Counted from the stretch's first letter, positions 9,629 to 18,339 are shown. The stretch is DNA of 64,000 nucleotides from CAYYYG01 sp964591375 (GCA_964591375.1 CAZQAU010000006.1:1-64000), one strand, 5' to 3'. Notes: generated by a model from the letters alone, not told the origin. A program made the numbers and translations.

Positions 9629-9657
9629 ATGATAGATAAATCAAAAATACTTGTCAA
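9629..9657 (-). promoter_or_regulatory. Promoter of surface-protein paralog 2
   Basis: Minus-strand TTGACA (9657-9652), 17-bp spacer, TATCAT (9634-9629). The predicted leader is about 26 nt without a Shine-Dalgarno sequence. CAATAGA (9655-9661) and TCTATTG (9680-9686) form a 7-bp dyad touching the -35 elements of both this promoter and the divergent ABC promoter, a possible shared operator. Confidence 0.6.
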
Positions 9658-9683
9658 TAGATAATAGGATATGTTCTTTTCTA

Positions 9684-9712
9684 TTGCGATTTATTATCAT
9701 TTTTGCTATACA
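9684..9712 (+). promoter_or_regulatory. Promoter of the GldA/F/G-like ABC operon
   Basis: TTGCGA (9684-9689), 17-bp spacer, TATACA (9707-9712). The -10 ends 8 nt before the ATG at 9721, so the mRNA should be leaderless. This argues for ATG 9721 over an upstream in-frame TTG at 9703. Confidence 0.6.
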
Positions 9713-9720
9713 TAATACCT

Positions 9721-10401
9721 ATGATTTCAGTAAGCTCAGTATCTAAGAAATTTTCATCTAAAATCGCTGTTAATAATATTAGCTTTAAAGCCAAGGTGGG
9801 GGAAATTATTGGTTTTCTGGGTCCCAATGGAGCCGGAAAAACTACTACTATGCGGCTTTTGTTAGGATATCTAAGTCCGAACAGTGGTCAGATTACTTTA
9901 AATGGTTATTCTCCAACCGAAAATAGAATCGATATTCTAAAGACTGTCGGATATTTGCCAGAGAACAATCCACTTTATCAAGAAATGCGAGTCCGAGAGT
10001 ACTTAAACTTTATGGCTGAAATAAAAGAAGGAAAAAATGTTGAGGAAGTAATTGCACAGGTTAATTTAACAGATGTTGTGTCCTCTAAAATAGAAGAATT
10101 ATCTCGGGGTTACCGTCAGAGAGTGGGGTTAGCTGCAGCACTGCTTGGTGATCCGGATATATTAATTCTTGATGAACCCACCTCTGGTTTAGATCCAATA
10201 GAACAAGAAAAAATTAAAGATCTCATAAAAAAAATTGCTAAGAAAAAAATGATTATCTTCTCGACTCATATTTTATCTGAAGTGGAAGATATAGCGACTA
10301 GATTAATCATTATTCATAAAGGTAAGTTAATATACGACGGTATAAAACCTAAAACTAAAGGAAGCGTTGAGAAATTATTTAAAAAGCTAGTTAAGGAATA
10401 A
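9721..10401 (+). CDS. ABC transporter ATP-binding protein, GldA/NatA-like
   Basis: Cytoplasmic nucleotide-binding subunit of an ABC-2 type transporter. Motifs: Walker A GPNGAGKT, Q-loop region, signature SRGYRQR (a variant of LSGGQ common in this subfamily), Walker B ILILDEPTSGLDP and the switch His in STHI. It leads a three-gene operon: permease 3 nt downstream, then a GldG-like accessory protein. This ATPase/permease/GldG set resembles the GldAFG system of Bacteroidota, whose substrate is unknown; in a non-gliding CPR-type cell an envelope export or remodelling role is inference. The start at 9721 is chosen because the -10 sits just upstream. Confidence 0.9.
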   Translation: MISVSSVSKKFSSKIAVNNISFKAKVGEIIGFLGPNGAGKTTTMRLLLGYLSPNSGQITLNGYSPTENRIDILKTVGYLPENNPLYQEMRVREYLNFMAEIKEGKNVEEVIAQVNLTDVVSSKIEELSRGYRQRVGLAAALLGDPDILILDEPTSGLDPIEQEKIKDLIKKIAKKKMIIFSTHILSEVEDIATRLIIIHKGKLIYDGIKPKTKGSVEKLFKKLVKE

Positions 10402-10404
10402 TAT

Positions 10405-11106
10405 ATGAAATCACTATATAAAAAAGAAATTGGATATTATCTCAATAATCCAATTGGATATATAATTGTTATTTTATTCGGAGTTTTTGCTAATTTTCTT
10501 TTTGTTAAAGATATTTTTTTAATTGGAACTGCCTCTATGAAGCCATTTTTTTCTTTTCTTCCTTGGTTGTTTATGATATTTATTCCTGCTCTTAGTATGC
10601 GAATACTATCAGAAGAGAAAAGAACAAATACCTTGGAAACATTGTTAACTTTACCTATTTCTGAAACTCAAATAGTGACAGCTAAATTTTTTGCGTTATT
10701 AACGGTTGTCTGTATCGGTTTATTATTAACATTAAGTCTACCGATATCCTTAGCATTTTTATCTGGATTATATTTTCCGGAAACTTTAGTCGGATATTTA
10801 GGTGCAATAAGCATAAGTGCTTCATTTATTGCCGTATGTATGTTTTTTTCCTCTCAAACTAAAAATCAGGTGGTTGCATTTTTAAGTTCTGTTATTGTTT
10901 TATTTTTGCTCATTGTACTGGCAACTGACTTTATTTCGACCATTTTTCCTCGGATTCTGCTAGATTATGCAATTTTATTTAGTCCTACCTATCACTTACA
11001 AAATTTTATAAAAGGTATTTTAGATTTTAGATCCATATTTTATTTTTTGGGTATTACTACAATTTTTTTATTTTTAACAATTATTGATCTTGAAAAAAGA
11101 CAATAA
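10405..11106 (+). CDS. ABC-2 type permease, GldF-like
   Basis: Protein of 233 aa with six predicted membrane helices. It has the family features ELGYYLNNPIGYI-like N-terminus (here KEIGYYLNNPIGYI), PALSMRILSEEKRTNTLETLLTLPISETQIV after the second helix, and a C-terminal hydrophobic pair. The conserved block between helices 2 and 3 is the coupling segment of ABC-2 permeases. AAGGA lies 7 nt before the ATG, overlapping the end of the ATPase gene, so this internal gene does use a Shine-Dalgarno site, unlike the operon leader. Confidence 0.88.
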   Translation: MKSLYKKEIGYYLNNPIGYIIVILFGVFANFLFVKDIFLIGTASMKPFFSFLPWLFMIFIPALSMRILSEEKRTNTLETLLTLPISETQIVTAKFFALLTVVCIGLLLTLSLPISLAFLSGLYFPETLVGYLGAISISASFIAVCMFFSSQTKNQVVAFLSSVIVLFLLIVLATDFISTIFPRILLDYAILFSPTYHLQNFIKGILDFRSIFYFLGITTIFLFLTIIDLEKRQ

Positions 11107-11117
11107 TTTATTACAAC

Positions 11118-12626
11118 ATGAAATTCACCAATAAGTTAAAGAAAATTAATATACTTCGACTTTTTAATTTGGGAGGAATGGAGAGAAACCTGATTGTATT
11201 ATTAACTATTATCATATTTGTAATTATCAATTTACTCATTGGATCAATAGCCCTAAGATATGATTTTTCCTATGGGAAGGCATATACTTTATCTCAATCG
11301 ACAAAGAAAATCATTCAGAATATTGACGATCTAGTTACTATAAAACTGTATGCGTCTTCAGATTTGCCAGCCCAACTGACACCTTTAAAGACAGATGTAA
11401 TTGATCTCATAAACGAATACAAACGTACAAATTCAGGAAAAATTGTAATAAAAATTATAGATCCAAAGAAAGATCAAAAAGCTGCCGAAGAAGCACGTTC
11501 AGCTGGCATCCCAGAGATGCAGTTTTCACAAGTCGAACAGGATAAGTATGCCATGACTTCAGCCCTTTTTGGAATTGCAGTTACCTATACAGATAAGACC
11601 GAAATAATTCCTCAACTAACCAATATTGGTAGTTTGGAATATAATATAACATCAGCTATATATAAAATGACTTCGAAAGAACTTCCTAAAGTGGCGATTA
11701 TGGGAGTAACACCAAACGATGATCCCAATACTGAACAAATGGGTGCCGTAAAACAACTACTATCACGTCAATTTACATTACAAAATATTGATGTGTCATC
11801 TACATCGGCTGTGAAGAATATTCCTTCCACTACTAAAGCCTTAATGGTTTTTGATACGGGTCGTGAATATGACGTACAAGAAATTAATGCAATCAAGAAA
11901 TATATCGCTACTAAAGGAAATGTTATTTTTTTTGTTGATGGAGTGCGAGTTTCTGATAATCTTGAAGCCTTGGGAGCTAATCATAATTTAACGCAGTTAC
12001 TTAGTCTATACGGTATACAACTACAAAAAAACCTTTTATTATCGACCGCTTCTGAATATGTGAATTTAGGTAATCAAAATGTTTCTTTTCAGATCCCATA
12101 TCCTTTTTGGTTAAAAACGAATGTCTTTAATCCAAAAGTAGGTTATTTTTCCAATGTTGCGCAATTAACATTTCCATGGGTTTCTGCCGTTAACTTTAAA
12201 GAAAAAAGAGGAGTAGAACAAATAGATCTCGTCAAAACAACAATGCGATCTTGGGAGCAAACTGCTAATTTTTCGTTAAATCCACAGAACATTACTCAAC
12301 CGCAGTTAAATGAATTAAAACAGTTTGTAATTGCAGTGCAGTCACATCCTCATAATGAAGGAGTTGTGATGGTTATTCCCTCGTCTAGATTTATTTTTGA
12401 TCGTTATTTATCTGCTACATCAGGTAATTTAGCATTTGTTGTGAATGTACTTAATGATTTAGCTTCAGGTGGTGCATTATCCGGAATAAACCAGCGGGCC
12501 ATCCTGTTTTATCAGATTCCAGATCTGTCAGAAACTCAGAAGGATACCTTTAAATACGCTAACATCTTATTATTACCCGTATTATTAGCTATCTTCGCTA
12601 CTATCCGATTAGTTAGAAGAAAGTAA
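11118..12626 (+). CDS. GldG-like ABC transporter accessory protein
   Basis: Protein of 502 aa with one N-terminal membrane helix (about 25-46), a large extracytoplasmic domain and a C-terminal helix (about 478-498) followed by a basic tail. The segment after the first helix (YDFSYGKAYTLSQSTKKII, then VTIKLYASSDLP) is typical of the GldG/ABC_transp_aux family, as is the central VMVFDTGREYDVQEINAIKKYIATKGNVIFFVDG block. It is last in the operon and ends 2 nt before the convergent Nudix gene. Substrate unknown. Confidence 0.85.
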   Translation: MKFTNKLKKINILRLFNLGGMERNLIVLLTIIIFVIINLLIGSIALRYDFSYGKAYTLSQSTKKIIQNIDDLVTIKLYASSDLPAQLTPLKTDVIDLINEYKRTNSGKIVIKIIDPKKDQKAAEEARSAGIPEMQFSQVEQDKYAMTSALFGIAVTYTDKTEIIPQLTNIGSLEYNITSAIYKMTSKELPKVAIMGVTPNDDPNTEQMGAVKQLLSRQFTLQNIDVSSTSAVKNIPSTTKALMVFDTGREYDVQEINAIKKYIATKGNVIFFVDGVRVSDNLEALGANHNLTQLLSLYGIQLQKNLLLSTASEYVNLGNQNVSFQIPYPFWLKTNVFNPKVGYFSNVAQLTFPWVSAVNFKEKRGVEQIDLVKTTMRSWEQTANFSLNPQNITQPQLNELKQFVIAVQSHPHNEGVVMVIPSSRFIFDRYLSATSGNLAFVVNVLNDLASGGALSGINQRAILFYQIPDLSETQKDTFKYANILLLPVLLAIFATIRLVRRK

Positions 12627-12628
12627 AA

Positions 12629-13138
12629 TCATTGAAAGAGGTATTTTTTGAATGCTTCCTTTACTGATACAAATGCAATTTTCTCGAAAGGAAGATTGGT
12701 CTTTTTAAAAAATTTTATTTCCGCAACATCATCTTTTGGGGTTAATTTTTGATTGTGTATTTTGCCGATGAATACTATGCCGAGGGTATGATAATTGATA
12801 TTTTTGTACAGGTACCGATCAGAAAAGGAAGCAAAGTAGGTAAAATCTTTAATCTCAACGCCGAGCTCTTCTTTAATTTCCCGTGTCATAGACTGCTCAA
12901 TAGATTCGTTTGTATTAATAAAACCTCCTGGAATGTCCCAGTAATCTTTTTTTGGTTCATATTTTCTTTTTACTAGTAAAATTTCGTCTTTGTCGTTTTC
13001 AAGTATGATACCGTTACAAGGTGCAGGGTTCGCATAAAAATAAAAATCACATTTGCTGCAATGCATAAACCAGTCGGATTCAATGACCATGTCTGAACGA
13101 CAGGAAGGACAGTATTTATAAATATGCTTATATTCCAT
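12629..13138 (-). CDS. Nudix hydrolase with N-terminal zinc ribbon
   Basis: Protein of 169 aa. Residues 10-35 hold two CxxC pairs (CPSC, CSKC), a zinc ribbon of the NudC/NADH-pyrophosphatase kind. The catalytic Nudix box follows: GGFINTNESIEQ, then TREIKEELGV, matching GX5EX7REUXEEXGU. It hydrolyses a nucleoside diphosphate linked to another group; NADH or an oxidised nucleotide is possible but not proven, and the protein is shorter than true NudC. Its ATG lies 22 bp from that of the divergent gltX and is read from the same palindromic -10 region, so it should be leaderless too. Confidence 0.9.
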   Translation of the reverse strand: MEYKHIYKYCPSCRSDMVIESDWFMHCSKCDFYFYANPAPCNGIILENDKDEILLVKRKYEPKKDYWDIPGGFINTNESIEQSMTREIKEELGVEIKDFTYFASFSDRYLYKNINYHTLGIVFIGKIHNQKLTPKDDVAEIKFFKKTNLPFEKIAFVSVKEAFKKYLFQ

Positions 13139-13143
13139 GCGAT

Positions 13144-13153
13144 ATTATATAAT
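13144..13153. promoter_or_regulatory. Palindromic shared -10 of the divergent Nudix and gltX genes
   Basis: The decamer ATTATATAAT is its own reverse complement. It provides TATAAT on the plus strand (13148-13153, 7 nt before the gltX ATG at 13161) and TATAAT on the minus strand (13149-13144, 5 nt before the Nudix ATG at 13138). Both transcripts should be leaderless and cannot initiate at the same time. Confidence 0.7.
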
Positions 13154-13160
13154 ACGATGT

Positions 13161-14561
13161 ATGGTAAGAACTAGAATTGCACCGTCACCAACTGGTTATC
13201 CACATATAGGAACAATTTATCAGGCATTATTTGACTATGCATTTACGAAAAAAAATAATGGCCAGTTTATTGTGCGTATAGAAGATACAGATAGACTACG
13301 TTTTGTTCCTGACGCAGAAGAAAAAATTTTTCAAGCATTGGACTGGTTTGGGATTATCGAAGATGAGAGTACAAGAAAAGGAGGAAATTATGCTCCTTAT
13401 CGTCAGTCAGAACGACTGGATATTTACAAGAAATATGTCGATCAGTTACTTGAAGCGGGTCATGCGTATTATTGTTTTTGTTCAAAAGATCGTCTTGAAG
13501 AAGTGCGTAAACAAATGCAGGCCACTGGCAAAGTGCCTATGTATGACAAACATTGTCGTTCCTTACCTTCTGAGGATGTATCCTCTCGGTTGAAGAACAA
13601 CGAAGTTGCAGTTGTTCGTATGAAAGTTCCGGAACATACCAAAATTATTACCCACGATTTAATTCGAGGTGATATTATTTTTGATTCTAATGTGGTCGAT
13701 GATCAGGTTATTTTAAAATCAGATGGTTACCCTACGTATCATCTTGCTGTTGTTGTTGATGATCATCTGATGAAAATAACGCATATGGTTCGAGGAGAAG
13801 AATGGATTTCTTCAAGTCCAAAACAATATTTACTTTATGATTTTTTTGGTTGGGAAAAACCGATTTTTTTTCATACTCCCATTTTAAGAAACCCTGACAA
13901 ATCAAAATTTTCTAAACGACATGGACATACCAATGTTTCCTGGTATCAGGAAAATGGTTTTTTGCCGGAAGCAATTCTTAATTATATGGCGTTAATGGGA
14001 TGGAGTCATCCAGACGGAAAAGACATTTTTTCACTGGATGAGTTTATAAAAGTATTTGATTTAAAAGATGTGAAGCCGGTTGCTCCTATTTTTGATCTTA
14101 AGAAATTGGAATGGATGAATGGTCAATATATTATGAAGCTGAGCGATAAAGATTTGGCCGATAAAATTAATCATTTTTATAAAGGTGAATTATCTTTCGA
14201 TATCATTCAGAAAACAGCACCTCTGGTTAAAGAGCGTATCAAAAAGTTAAGTGACTATGTATCTCTTACAGAGTTTTTATTTAAGAAGCCGCAAAGTTAT
14301 GAAGTAGATCTTACTCCACATGCGGCTGTTCTTAAAACAGTTTCTCAGTCCTTGGAATTATTGGAAAACTGGAAAGCTATTTCGATTGGAGAAGTTATGC
14401 TTAAAACTGCGCAGGAGCTGGGAGTAAAAAATAGTCTATTTTTTATGGTAATTCGTGTAGCAATTTCCGGAAAGAAGATTTCTCCGCCATTAAATGAATC
14501 TATGGAGATACTGGGAAAAGATGAATGTATAACACGTCTTAATGCAATCAACCATAGCTAA
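13161..14561 (+). CDS. gltX: Glutamyl-tRNA synthetase
   Basis: Class I aminoacyl-tRNA synthetase charging tRNA-Glu (possibly also tRNA-Gln for GatCAB; not decidable here). The ATP-binding motifs are RIAPSPTGYPHIGT (HIGH variant) near the N-terminus and KFSKRHG (KMSKS variant) near residue 250. An anticodon-binding helical domain follows; 466 aa is normal. I chose ATG 13161 rather than an in-frame ATG at 13137 because the protein then begins MVRTRIAPSPTG, as homologues do, and because TATAAT lies 7 nt before it. The last 14 nt overlap the convergent GNAT gene. Confidence 0.97.
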   Translation: MVRTRIAPSPTGYPHIGTIYQALFDYAFTKKNNGQFIVRIEDTDRLRFVPDAEEKIFQALDWFGIIEDESTRKGGNYAPYRQSERLDIYKKYVDQLLEAGHAYYCFCSKDRLEEVRKQMQATGKVPMYDKHCRSLPSEDVSSRLKNNEVAVVRMKVPEHTKIITHDLIRGDIIFDSNVVDDQVILKSDGYPTYHLAVVVDDHLMKITHMVRGEEWISSSPKQYLLYDFFGWEKPIFFHTPILRNPDKSKFSKRHGHTNVSWYQENGFLPEAILNYMALMGWSHPDGKDIFSLDEFIKVFDLKDVKPVAPIFDLKKLEWMNGQYIMKLSDKDLADKINHFYKGELSFDIIQKTAPLVKERIKKLSDYVSLTEFLFKKPQSYEVDLTPHAAVLKTVSQSLELLENWKAISIGEVMLKTAQELGVKNSLFFMVIRVAISGKKISPPLNESMEILGKDECITRLNAINHS

Positions 14562-15063
14562 TCATATTATCATCATCTGGTTTACCGATGATTTTTCCAA
14601 ATACATATTGATCTATTCCGAAATATGATTTATGTCGAATTCCTTCTTCTTTGAGTCCGACTTTCATGTAAAATTTTCTTGCTTTAGGTTGTGCTGCTAC
14701 TTCTACTTTATGACAACCTGTTTCCTGAGCTCGCAGAATCCAGTTTGCAATTAACGATGTTCCGATACCTTTTTTTTGATACTCTTTTTTGATGCCTAAC
14801 CAACGGCAAAAACTAACTCCACCATAGGGTTCATCTATTACTGCATATCCCACAAGTTTATCATCGATATATGCTACAAAAATAATTTTTATAGACTTAG
14901 TAAGCCAATATGCAAATGAGGTTTTAGTGTATAGTTTTTTAAGAAAAAAATTAACTACTTTTTTAGAATATCCGGGGAATTCAGTACTAAGAACTAAAGA
15001 AAATAAATTCCAGAACTCTGGAACATCATGTATTTGTAATTCACGAATTATGAGATTATTCAT
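14548..15063 (-). CDS. GNAT-family N-acetyltransferase
   Basis: Predicted acetyl-CoA-dependent acyltransferase. Motif A (YQKKGIGTSLIANWIL, the RxxGxG/A pyrophosphate-binding loop) follows the beta-4 strand; the C-terminal part contains a Tyr-bearing KFYMKVGLKEEG segment typical of GNAT enzymes. The substrate is unknown. A longer frame begins at 15096, but ATG 15063 gives MNNLIIRELQIHDVPEF, the usual GNAT beta-1 start, and lies one base after the stop of the upstream GNAT gene, suggesting translational coupling. Two adjacent GNAT genes may act on related substrates. Confidence 0.85.
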   Translation of the reverse strand: MNNLIIRELQIHDVPEFWNLFSLVLSTEFPGYSKKVVNFFLKKLYTKTSFAYWLTKSIKIIFVAYIDDKLVGYAVIDEPYGGVSFCRWLGIKKEYQKKGIGTSLIANWILRAQETGCHKVEVAAQPKARKFYMKVGLKEEGIRHKSYFGIDQYVFGKIIGKPDDDNMISYG

Positions 15064-15064
15064 A

Positions 15065-15454
15065 TCAAGGTCGGAGAAAAAGTGCCCATTGTCCATTTAA
15101 GCATTTATTGAAACCCATTTTCTCAAAAAAAATGTCTTTATCAGTTATTGTCAATATTTCATATATTTTTAAATCATGTGCTTTTTGTAAACAGGCATCG
15201 ACAAGCTTTTTACCTATGCCCTGATTACGATAATTTTCATCGACGACAAGAGATCGAATTTCAGCAAGTTTTTTATTATATACTTCAAGACTACAGCATC
15301 CAATAATATCGTCGTTTTTAATATATACAAAAAAATTATTGATAACCTGTGTCAATTCTTCTTCATCGCGTGATAAGACTTTACCATGAGCGGCAGCCCA
15401 GTCTATTAATTTTTTTATAGAGGAAATATCTTTTTTTGTAGCTTTTTTTATCAT
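15065..15454 (-). CDS. GNAT N-acetyltransferase, ArgA/YitI-like
   Basis: Compact GNAT domain of 129 aa. EIRSLVVDENYRNQGIGKKLVDACL carries the beta-4 strand and Q/RxxGxG/A loop, and FFEKMGFNKC is the usual C-terminal signature. The N-terminus (MIKKATKKDISSIKKLI) and overall length match the stand-alone acetyltransferase related to the N-acetylglutamate synthase domain. AAGGA is present about 11 nt before the ATG, with TACAAT a little further upstream. First gene of a two-gene operon. Confidence 0.88.
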   Translation of the reverse strand: MIKKATKKDISSIKKLIDWAAAHGKVLSRDEEELTQVINNFFVYIKNDDIIGCCSLEVYNKKLAEIRSLVVDENYRNQGIGKKLVDACLQKAHDLKIYEILTITDKDIFFEKMGFNKCLNGQWALFLRP

Positions 15455-15492
15455 AGAAAATAATCCTTCATTGTATCATATCGCCGTTCAAG

Positions 15493-15849
15493 TCATTTAA
15501 TATGTTTGGCTACTTTGTTAAGTAGTTCTTGCATATCAAATGGTTTGGTAATAAAATCATCGGCCCCGGCTTTCTGGGCGATTTGTGCGGTGTCTTTATT
15601 TGCTGAGATCATAATAATCGGAATATCCTGAGTAGTGGTTTGATTTTTTAATTGTTCGCAAATAGTATTACCATCATGTCCAGACATCCATATATCAAGC
15701 AAAATAAGATTAGGAAAGTTATTTTCCATCTTGATTAAATCTTCTCCGTTCATAGTAGTGACCACAGAATAACCAGCGTCTTCCAAAATAAGTTGAATTG
15801 CATCGACGATAGCGGCATCGTCGTCGGCAACTAATATTTTATTTTTCAT
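15493..15849 (-). CDS. Single-domain response regulator (CheY-like)
   Basis: Stand-alone receiver domain of 118 aa: acidic pocket ADDD (residues 8-11), phosphoacceptor Asp52 in LILLDIWMSG, switch Ser near MISANK and conserved Lys in ITKPFDM. There is no output domain, so it must act by protein contact with a kinase, phosphatase or another effector; no partner is adjacent. TATAAC ends 5 nt before the ATG, so it is probably monocistronic and leaderless. Confidence 0.93.
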   Translation of the reverse strand: MKNKILVADDDAAIVDAIQLILEDAGYSVVTTMNGEDLIKMENNFPNLILLDIWMSGHDGNTICEQLKNQTTTQDIPIIMISANKDTAQIAQKAGADDFITKPFDMQELLNKVAKHIK

Positions 15850-15920
15850 GTGCAGTTATATAAATTAGAATATCTGGAATTGTAGTATAAAAATGTGAGA
15901 AATACGTAAGAATTTTAGAA

Positions 15921-16805
15921 TTAGTTTTTTTTAATTTGCGAAAGAAACAAATATAGCATTATCAAAAATATTAGCCCCCCTACTAAAATAAATGGCAAAA
16001 AGTTAAATTTTTCTAAATAACTAATTCCCAGTATGTTTGCTGTATCTTTTGCATTCGGATTCTGTCGTAGTATCACAAATGTATCGTTTATAAAGCCATA
16101 CTTATCAGTTACACGCAGTATTGGCACAAGCATACTCCAACGTGCATCATAACTATGAGAGGTATTTTTTACATTACTTGAATGACCATCACCAAAACTC
16201 CATTCGAAACTTATTATTTCTTCCGATCCGTTTTGAGAAGCGGTTGCATCCAGATTAATACGTGATGAAGTTTTAACATCAAACATATCCGTAAACGGAT
16301 CAGTACTTATTTTATTATTAACACGTATTTGTGCTTTAGGAAGTTTATAGGTTTTATTAGGTAAAACATGAATCATGATTGACTGAAATAACTGAGGTTT
16401 ATTTGTTTTACTAAACGCGGAAACATCGAGAGTGATAGATAAAATAAATGATCCGGGTTTTTTATATCGATGTGCATTTACAAGCCCTTCTGCTGATATG
16501 CCATCGCCATAGTCCCAGATAAACTTCGTCTGATCAATAATTTCTTTAGGCATTCCTAACGAAGAGGTGTCAATTTCAAAATTTAAAATTTGATTAACTA
16601 TATATTTTTCAGGCGCGATGTCTTGTGGAATGATATATGAGGCAATAGCGGGAGCAGGAATTGGATAAAGACCAGATAATTTTCCGTTAATTTTAAAAAA
16701 AGGTGGCTGACTGGGAAGTGTATGGGCAGAGGCTGGTGATAATACGTTTGTTAAAACGCACAAGGCCATTATTACCGAGATGATAGGATATAACGCGATT
16801 TTCAT
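15921..16805 (-). CDS. Secreted PKD-domain protein with N-terminal His after cleavage
   Basis: Signal peptide (about residues 1-27) ending ASA before HTLPSQPP, so the mature protein should begin with His. Two PKD-type beta-sandwiches follow, each with the WDYGDG/WSFGDG signature (near residues 110 and 205), then a C-terminal membrane helix and basic tail. The mature N-terminus (HT..., then FFKINGKLSG) resembles that of the large protein at 51056 (HTGIFLPQIKINKE), so the two are related. ATG 16805 is preferred to 16820 because TACAAT ends 6 nt before it. Adhesion or presentation of a metal-binding N-terminus is possible; the function is unknown. Confidence 0.85.
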   Translation of the reverse strand: MKIALYPIISVIMALCVLTNVLSPASAHTLPSQPPFFKINGKLSGLYPIPAPAIASYIIPQDIAPEKYIVNQILNFEIDTSSLGMPKEIIDQTKFIWDYGDGISAEGLVNAHRYKKPGSFILSITLDVSAFSKTNKPQLFQSIMIHVLPNKTYKLPKAQIRVNNKISTDPFTDMFDVKTSSRINLDATASQNGSEEIISFEWSFGDGHSSNVKNTSHSYDARWSMLVPILRVTDKYGFINDTFVILRQNPNAKDTANILGISYLEKFNFLPFILVGGLIFLIMLYLFLSQIKKN

Positions 16806-16827
16806 ACCAACATTGTACAACAGTAAG

Positions 16828-18060
16828 CTAACCCGAGGCTAAAATATTGGAAGTTTTACGATGTGAATAAAAATAGTACACAGTAAGACCGCTTACAAAC
16901 AGTATTATTGCACTGATTCTGAGTGCCCAAAAAGGACTTAGTTTTTCTGAAACTGCACCAATTTCAAAACTTCCCAATGGCATCAGTCCAGAAGACATAA
17001 AACTAAATATGCTCATAACACGTCCGCGAACAGAATCATCTATCTCATGGTGTAAGACTGAATTTATGGTAGAAAATTGAATCACAAGAGAGAAGCCTAA
17101 GAAAAATAAAAATAAATATGAGAATGCTAGAGAATTCATAAAAGTAAATCCTATCAGAGCAACTGAGATCAGCACAGTGCCTCCGAAAACAAAAAGTTTA
17201 ATAGGTAGTTTTTGAGAGAATGCAGAAATTGTTACAGCTGCGACTACTGCTCCCAATCCTACAAACGTGTGTAAATATCCTAGACTTTCAGCACCACGGT
17301 GATAAATGGTTTCTACAATCACCGGAAAGATTGTTCCATAGGACCATCCAAAGATTGCAGTCGCTCCAACAAGTAGTAATAAATATTTTATGTGGGGATG
17401 ATTATATGTATATTTAAGTCCCCGTTTGATTGCCTGGACGGGATGTGTTTTATCGGTGGGTAAATGTCGTACTTGTTGAATAAAGTATATAGCGATAATT
17501 CCGCCTAGAAAACTTAAGCCATTTATAATAAACACACCTCCGGGGCCGATAAATGCCAGGATTATACCCGCAACAGCAGGACCAATCGCCCTGGCTCCAT
17601 TAAAAATACCAGAATTAATAGCTAAAGCTGATGACAAATACTCTCTTTCTATCATTTCTGTCATAAACGATTGTCGTGCCGGTATATCAAATACGGCTGT
17701 TATTCCCATCATAAAAACTAATATTGCCATATTCCATATACGTATTGTGTGAGTTAGCGTGAGTATTCCCAACATAGCTGCAATAATCATCGCGGCTGTT
17801 TGGGTTACGTATAATATTTTTTTATTAGAATATCGATCGGTAATAGCCCCCGCAAATAAAGAAAATAATAAAATAGGTAGAGTATTTAAGGCTGCAATGA
17901 TACCCACCCATAACGCCGAATGCGTAAGCTGAAGAGCTAACCATCCTTCCGCTACTATGTGTAGCCACGTTCCGATAAGTGAAACAAGTTGCCCAATAAA
18001 ATATAACTGATAGTTTTTTTGATTAAAAGCCGGAAACACGCCAATAAGAGTTTTTTTCAT
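16828..18060 (-). CDS. Major facilitator superfamily exporter
   Basis: About 410 aa with 12 predicted helices. Family features: FIGQLVSLIGTWLHIVAEGWLALQLTHSALWVG at helix 1, GAITDRYSNKKIL in the loop between helices 2 and 3 (MFS motif A), and RAIGPAVAGIIL in helix 5. This is the enterobactin/macrolide-exporter-like branch (EntS, DUF894). The open frame runs on to 18339 through the assembly gap, but MKKTLIGVFPAFNQKNYQLYF at 18060 is the natural start. Substrate unknown. The upstream region contains the scaffold gap and a candidate small RNA or leader with its own terminator. Confidence 0.9.
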   Translation of the reverse strand: MKKTLIGVFPAFNQKNYQLYFIGQLVSLIGTWLHIVAEGWLALQLTHSALWVGIIAALNTLPILLFSLFAGAITDRYSNKKILYVTQTAAMIIAAMLGILTLTHTIRIWNMAILVFMMGITAVFDIPARQSFMTEMIEREYLSSALAINSGIFNGARAIGPAVAGIILAFIGPGGVFIINGLSFLGGIIAIYFIQQVRHLPTDKTHPVQAIKRGLKYTYNHPHIKYLLLLVGATAIFGWSYGTIFPVIVETIYHRGAESLGYLHTFVGLGAVVAAVTISAFSQKLPIKLFVFGGTVLISVALIGFTFMNSLAFSYLFLFFLGFSLVIQFSTINSVLHHEIDDSVRGRVMSIFSFMSSGLMPLGSFEIGAVSEKLSPFWALRISAIILFVSGLTVYYFYSHRKTSNILASG

Positions 18061-18145
18061 AATTATAAAAAAATTAAATGCAGAAGAACTGCTCAGGAGA
18101 AGCAAGAGTATACAAAAAGTATATCTGCAGGTCCCTAAAATTGAC

Positions 18146-18245
18146 NNNNNNNNNNNNNNNNNNNNNNNNNNNNNNNNNNNNNNNNNNNNNNNNNNNNNNN
18201 NNNNNNNNNNNNNNNNNNNNNNNNNNNNNNNNNNNNNNNNNNNNN
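18146..18245. other. Assembly gap (100 N)
   Basis: Exactly 100 undetermined bases, the conventional placeholder for a scaffold join of unknown length. Open frames that pass through it are artefacts, and the true distance between the flanks is not known. Confidence 0.98.
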
Positions 18246-18246
18246 T

Positions 18247-18333
18247 ATAAAAAAAACCAGCCAATCTCATATTATATATGAGCTGTGCTGGTTTACGATA
18301 AAACGATCTTAACGATCTTTTTACTGTCGACCT
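18247..18333 (-). ncRNA. Candidate small RNA or attenuator leader
   Basis: A minus-strand promoter (18340-18368) would start transcription near 18333. About 85 nt later lies a strong intrinsic terminator: ACCAGC, 4-nt internal loop side, CTCATAT stem, 3-nt loop, returning strands, then eight U (18256-18249). The transcript holds a tandem copy of a 9-mer (AAGATCGTT twice). A 30-codon frame begins at the -10 itself, so it would not be translated from this start. Either a free small RNA or a terminated leader of the MFS gene beyond the gap; no known RNA family is recognised. Confidence 0.5.
18249..18292 (-). terminator. Intrinsic terminator of the candidate small RNA
   Basis: Stem arms 18256-18261/18287-18292 (6 bp) and 18266-18272/18276-18282 (7 bp), separated by a symmetric 4x4 internal loop and followed on the minus strand by eight U residues. 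Confidence 0.75.
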
Positions 18334-18339
18334 AATCAT

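Noticed and set aside
18061..18339. N-terminal extension of the MFS protein up to 18339
   Set aside because: The frame passes through the N gap and overlaps a promoter and terminator. The MFS start at 18060 fits the family.
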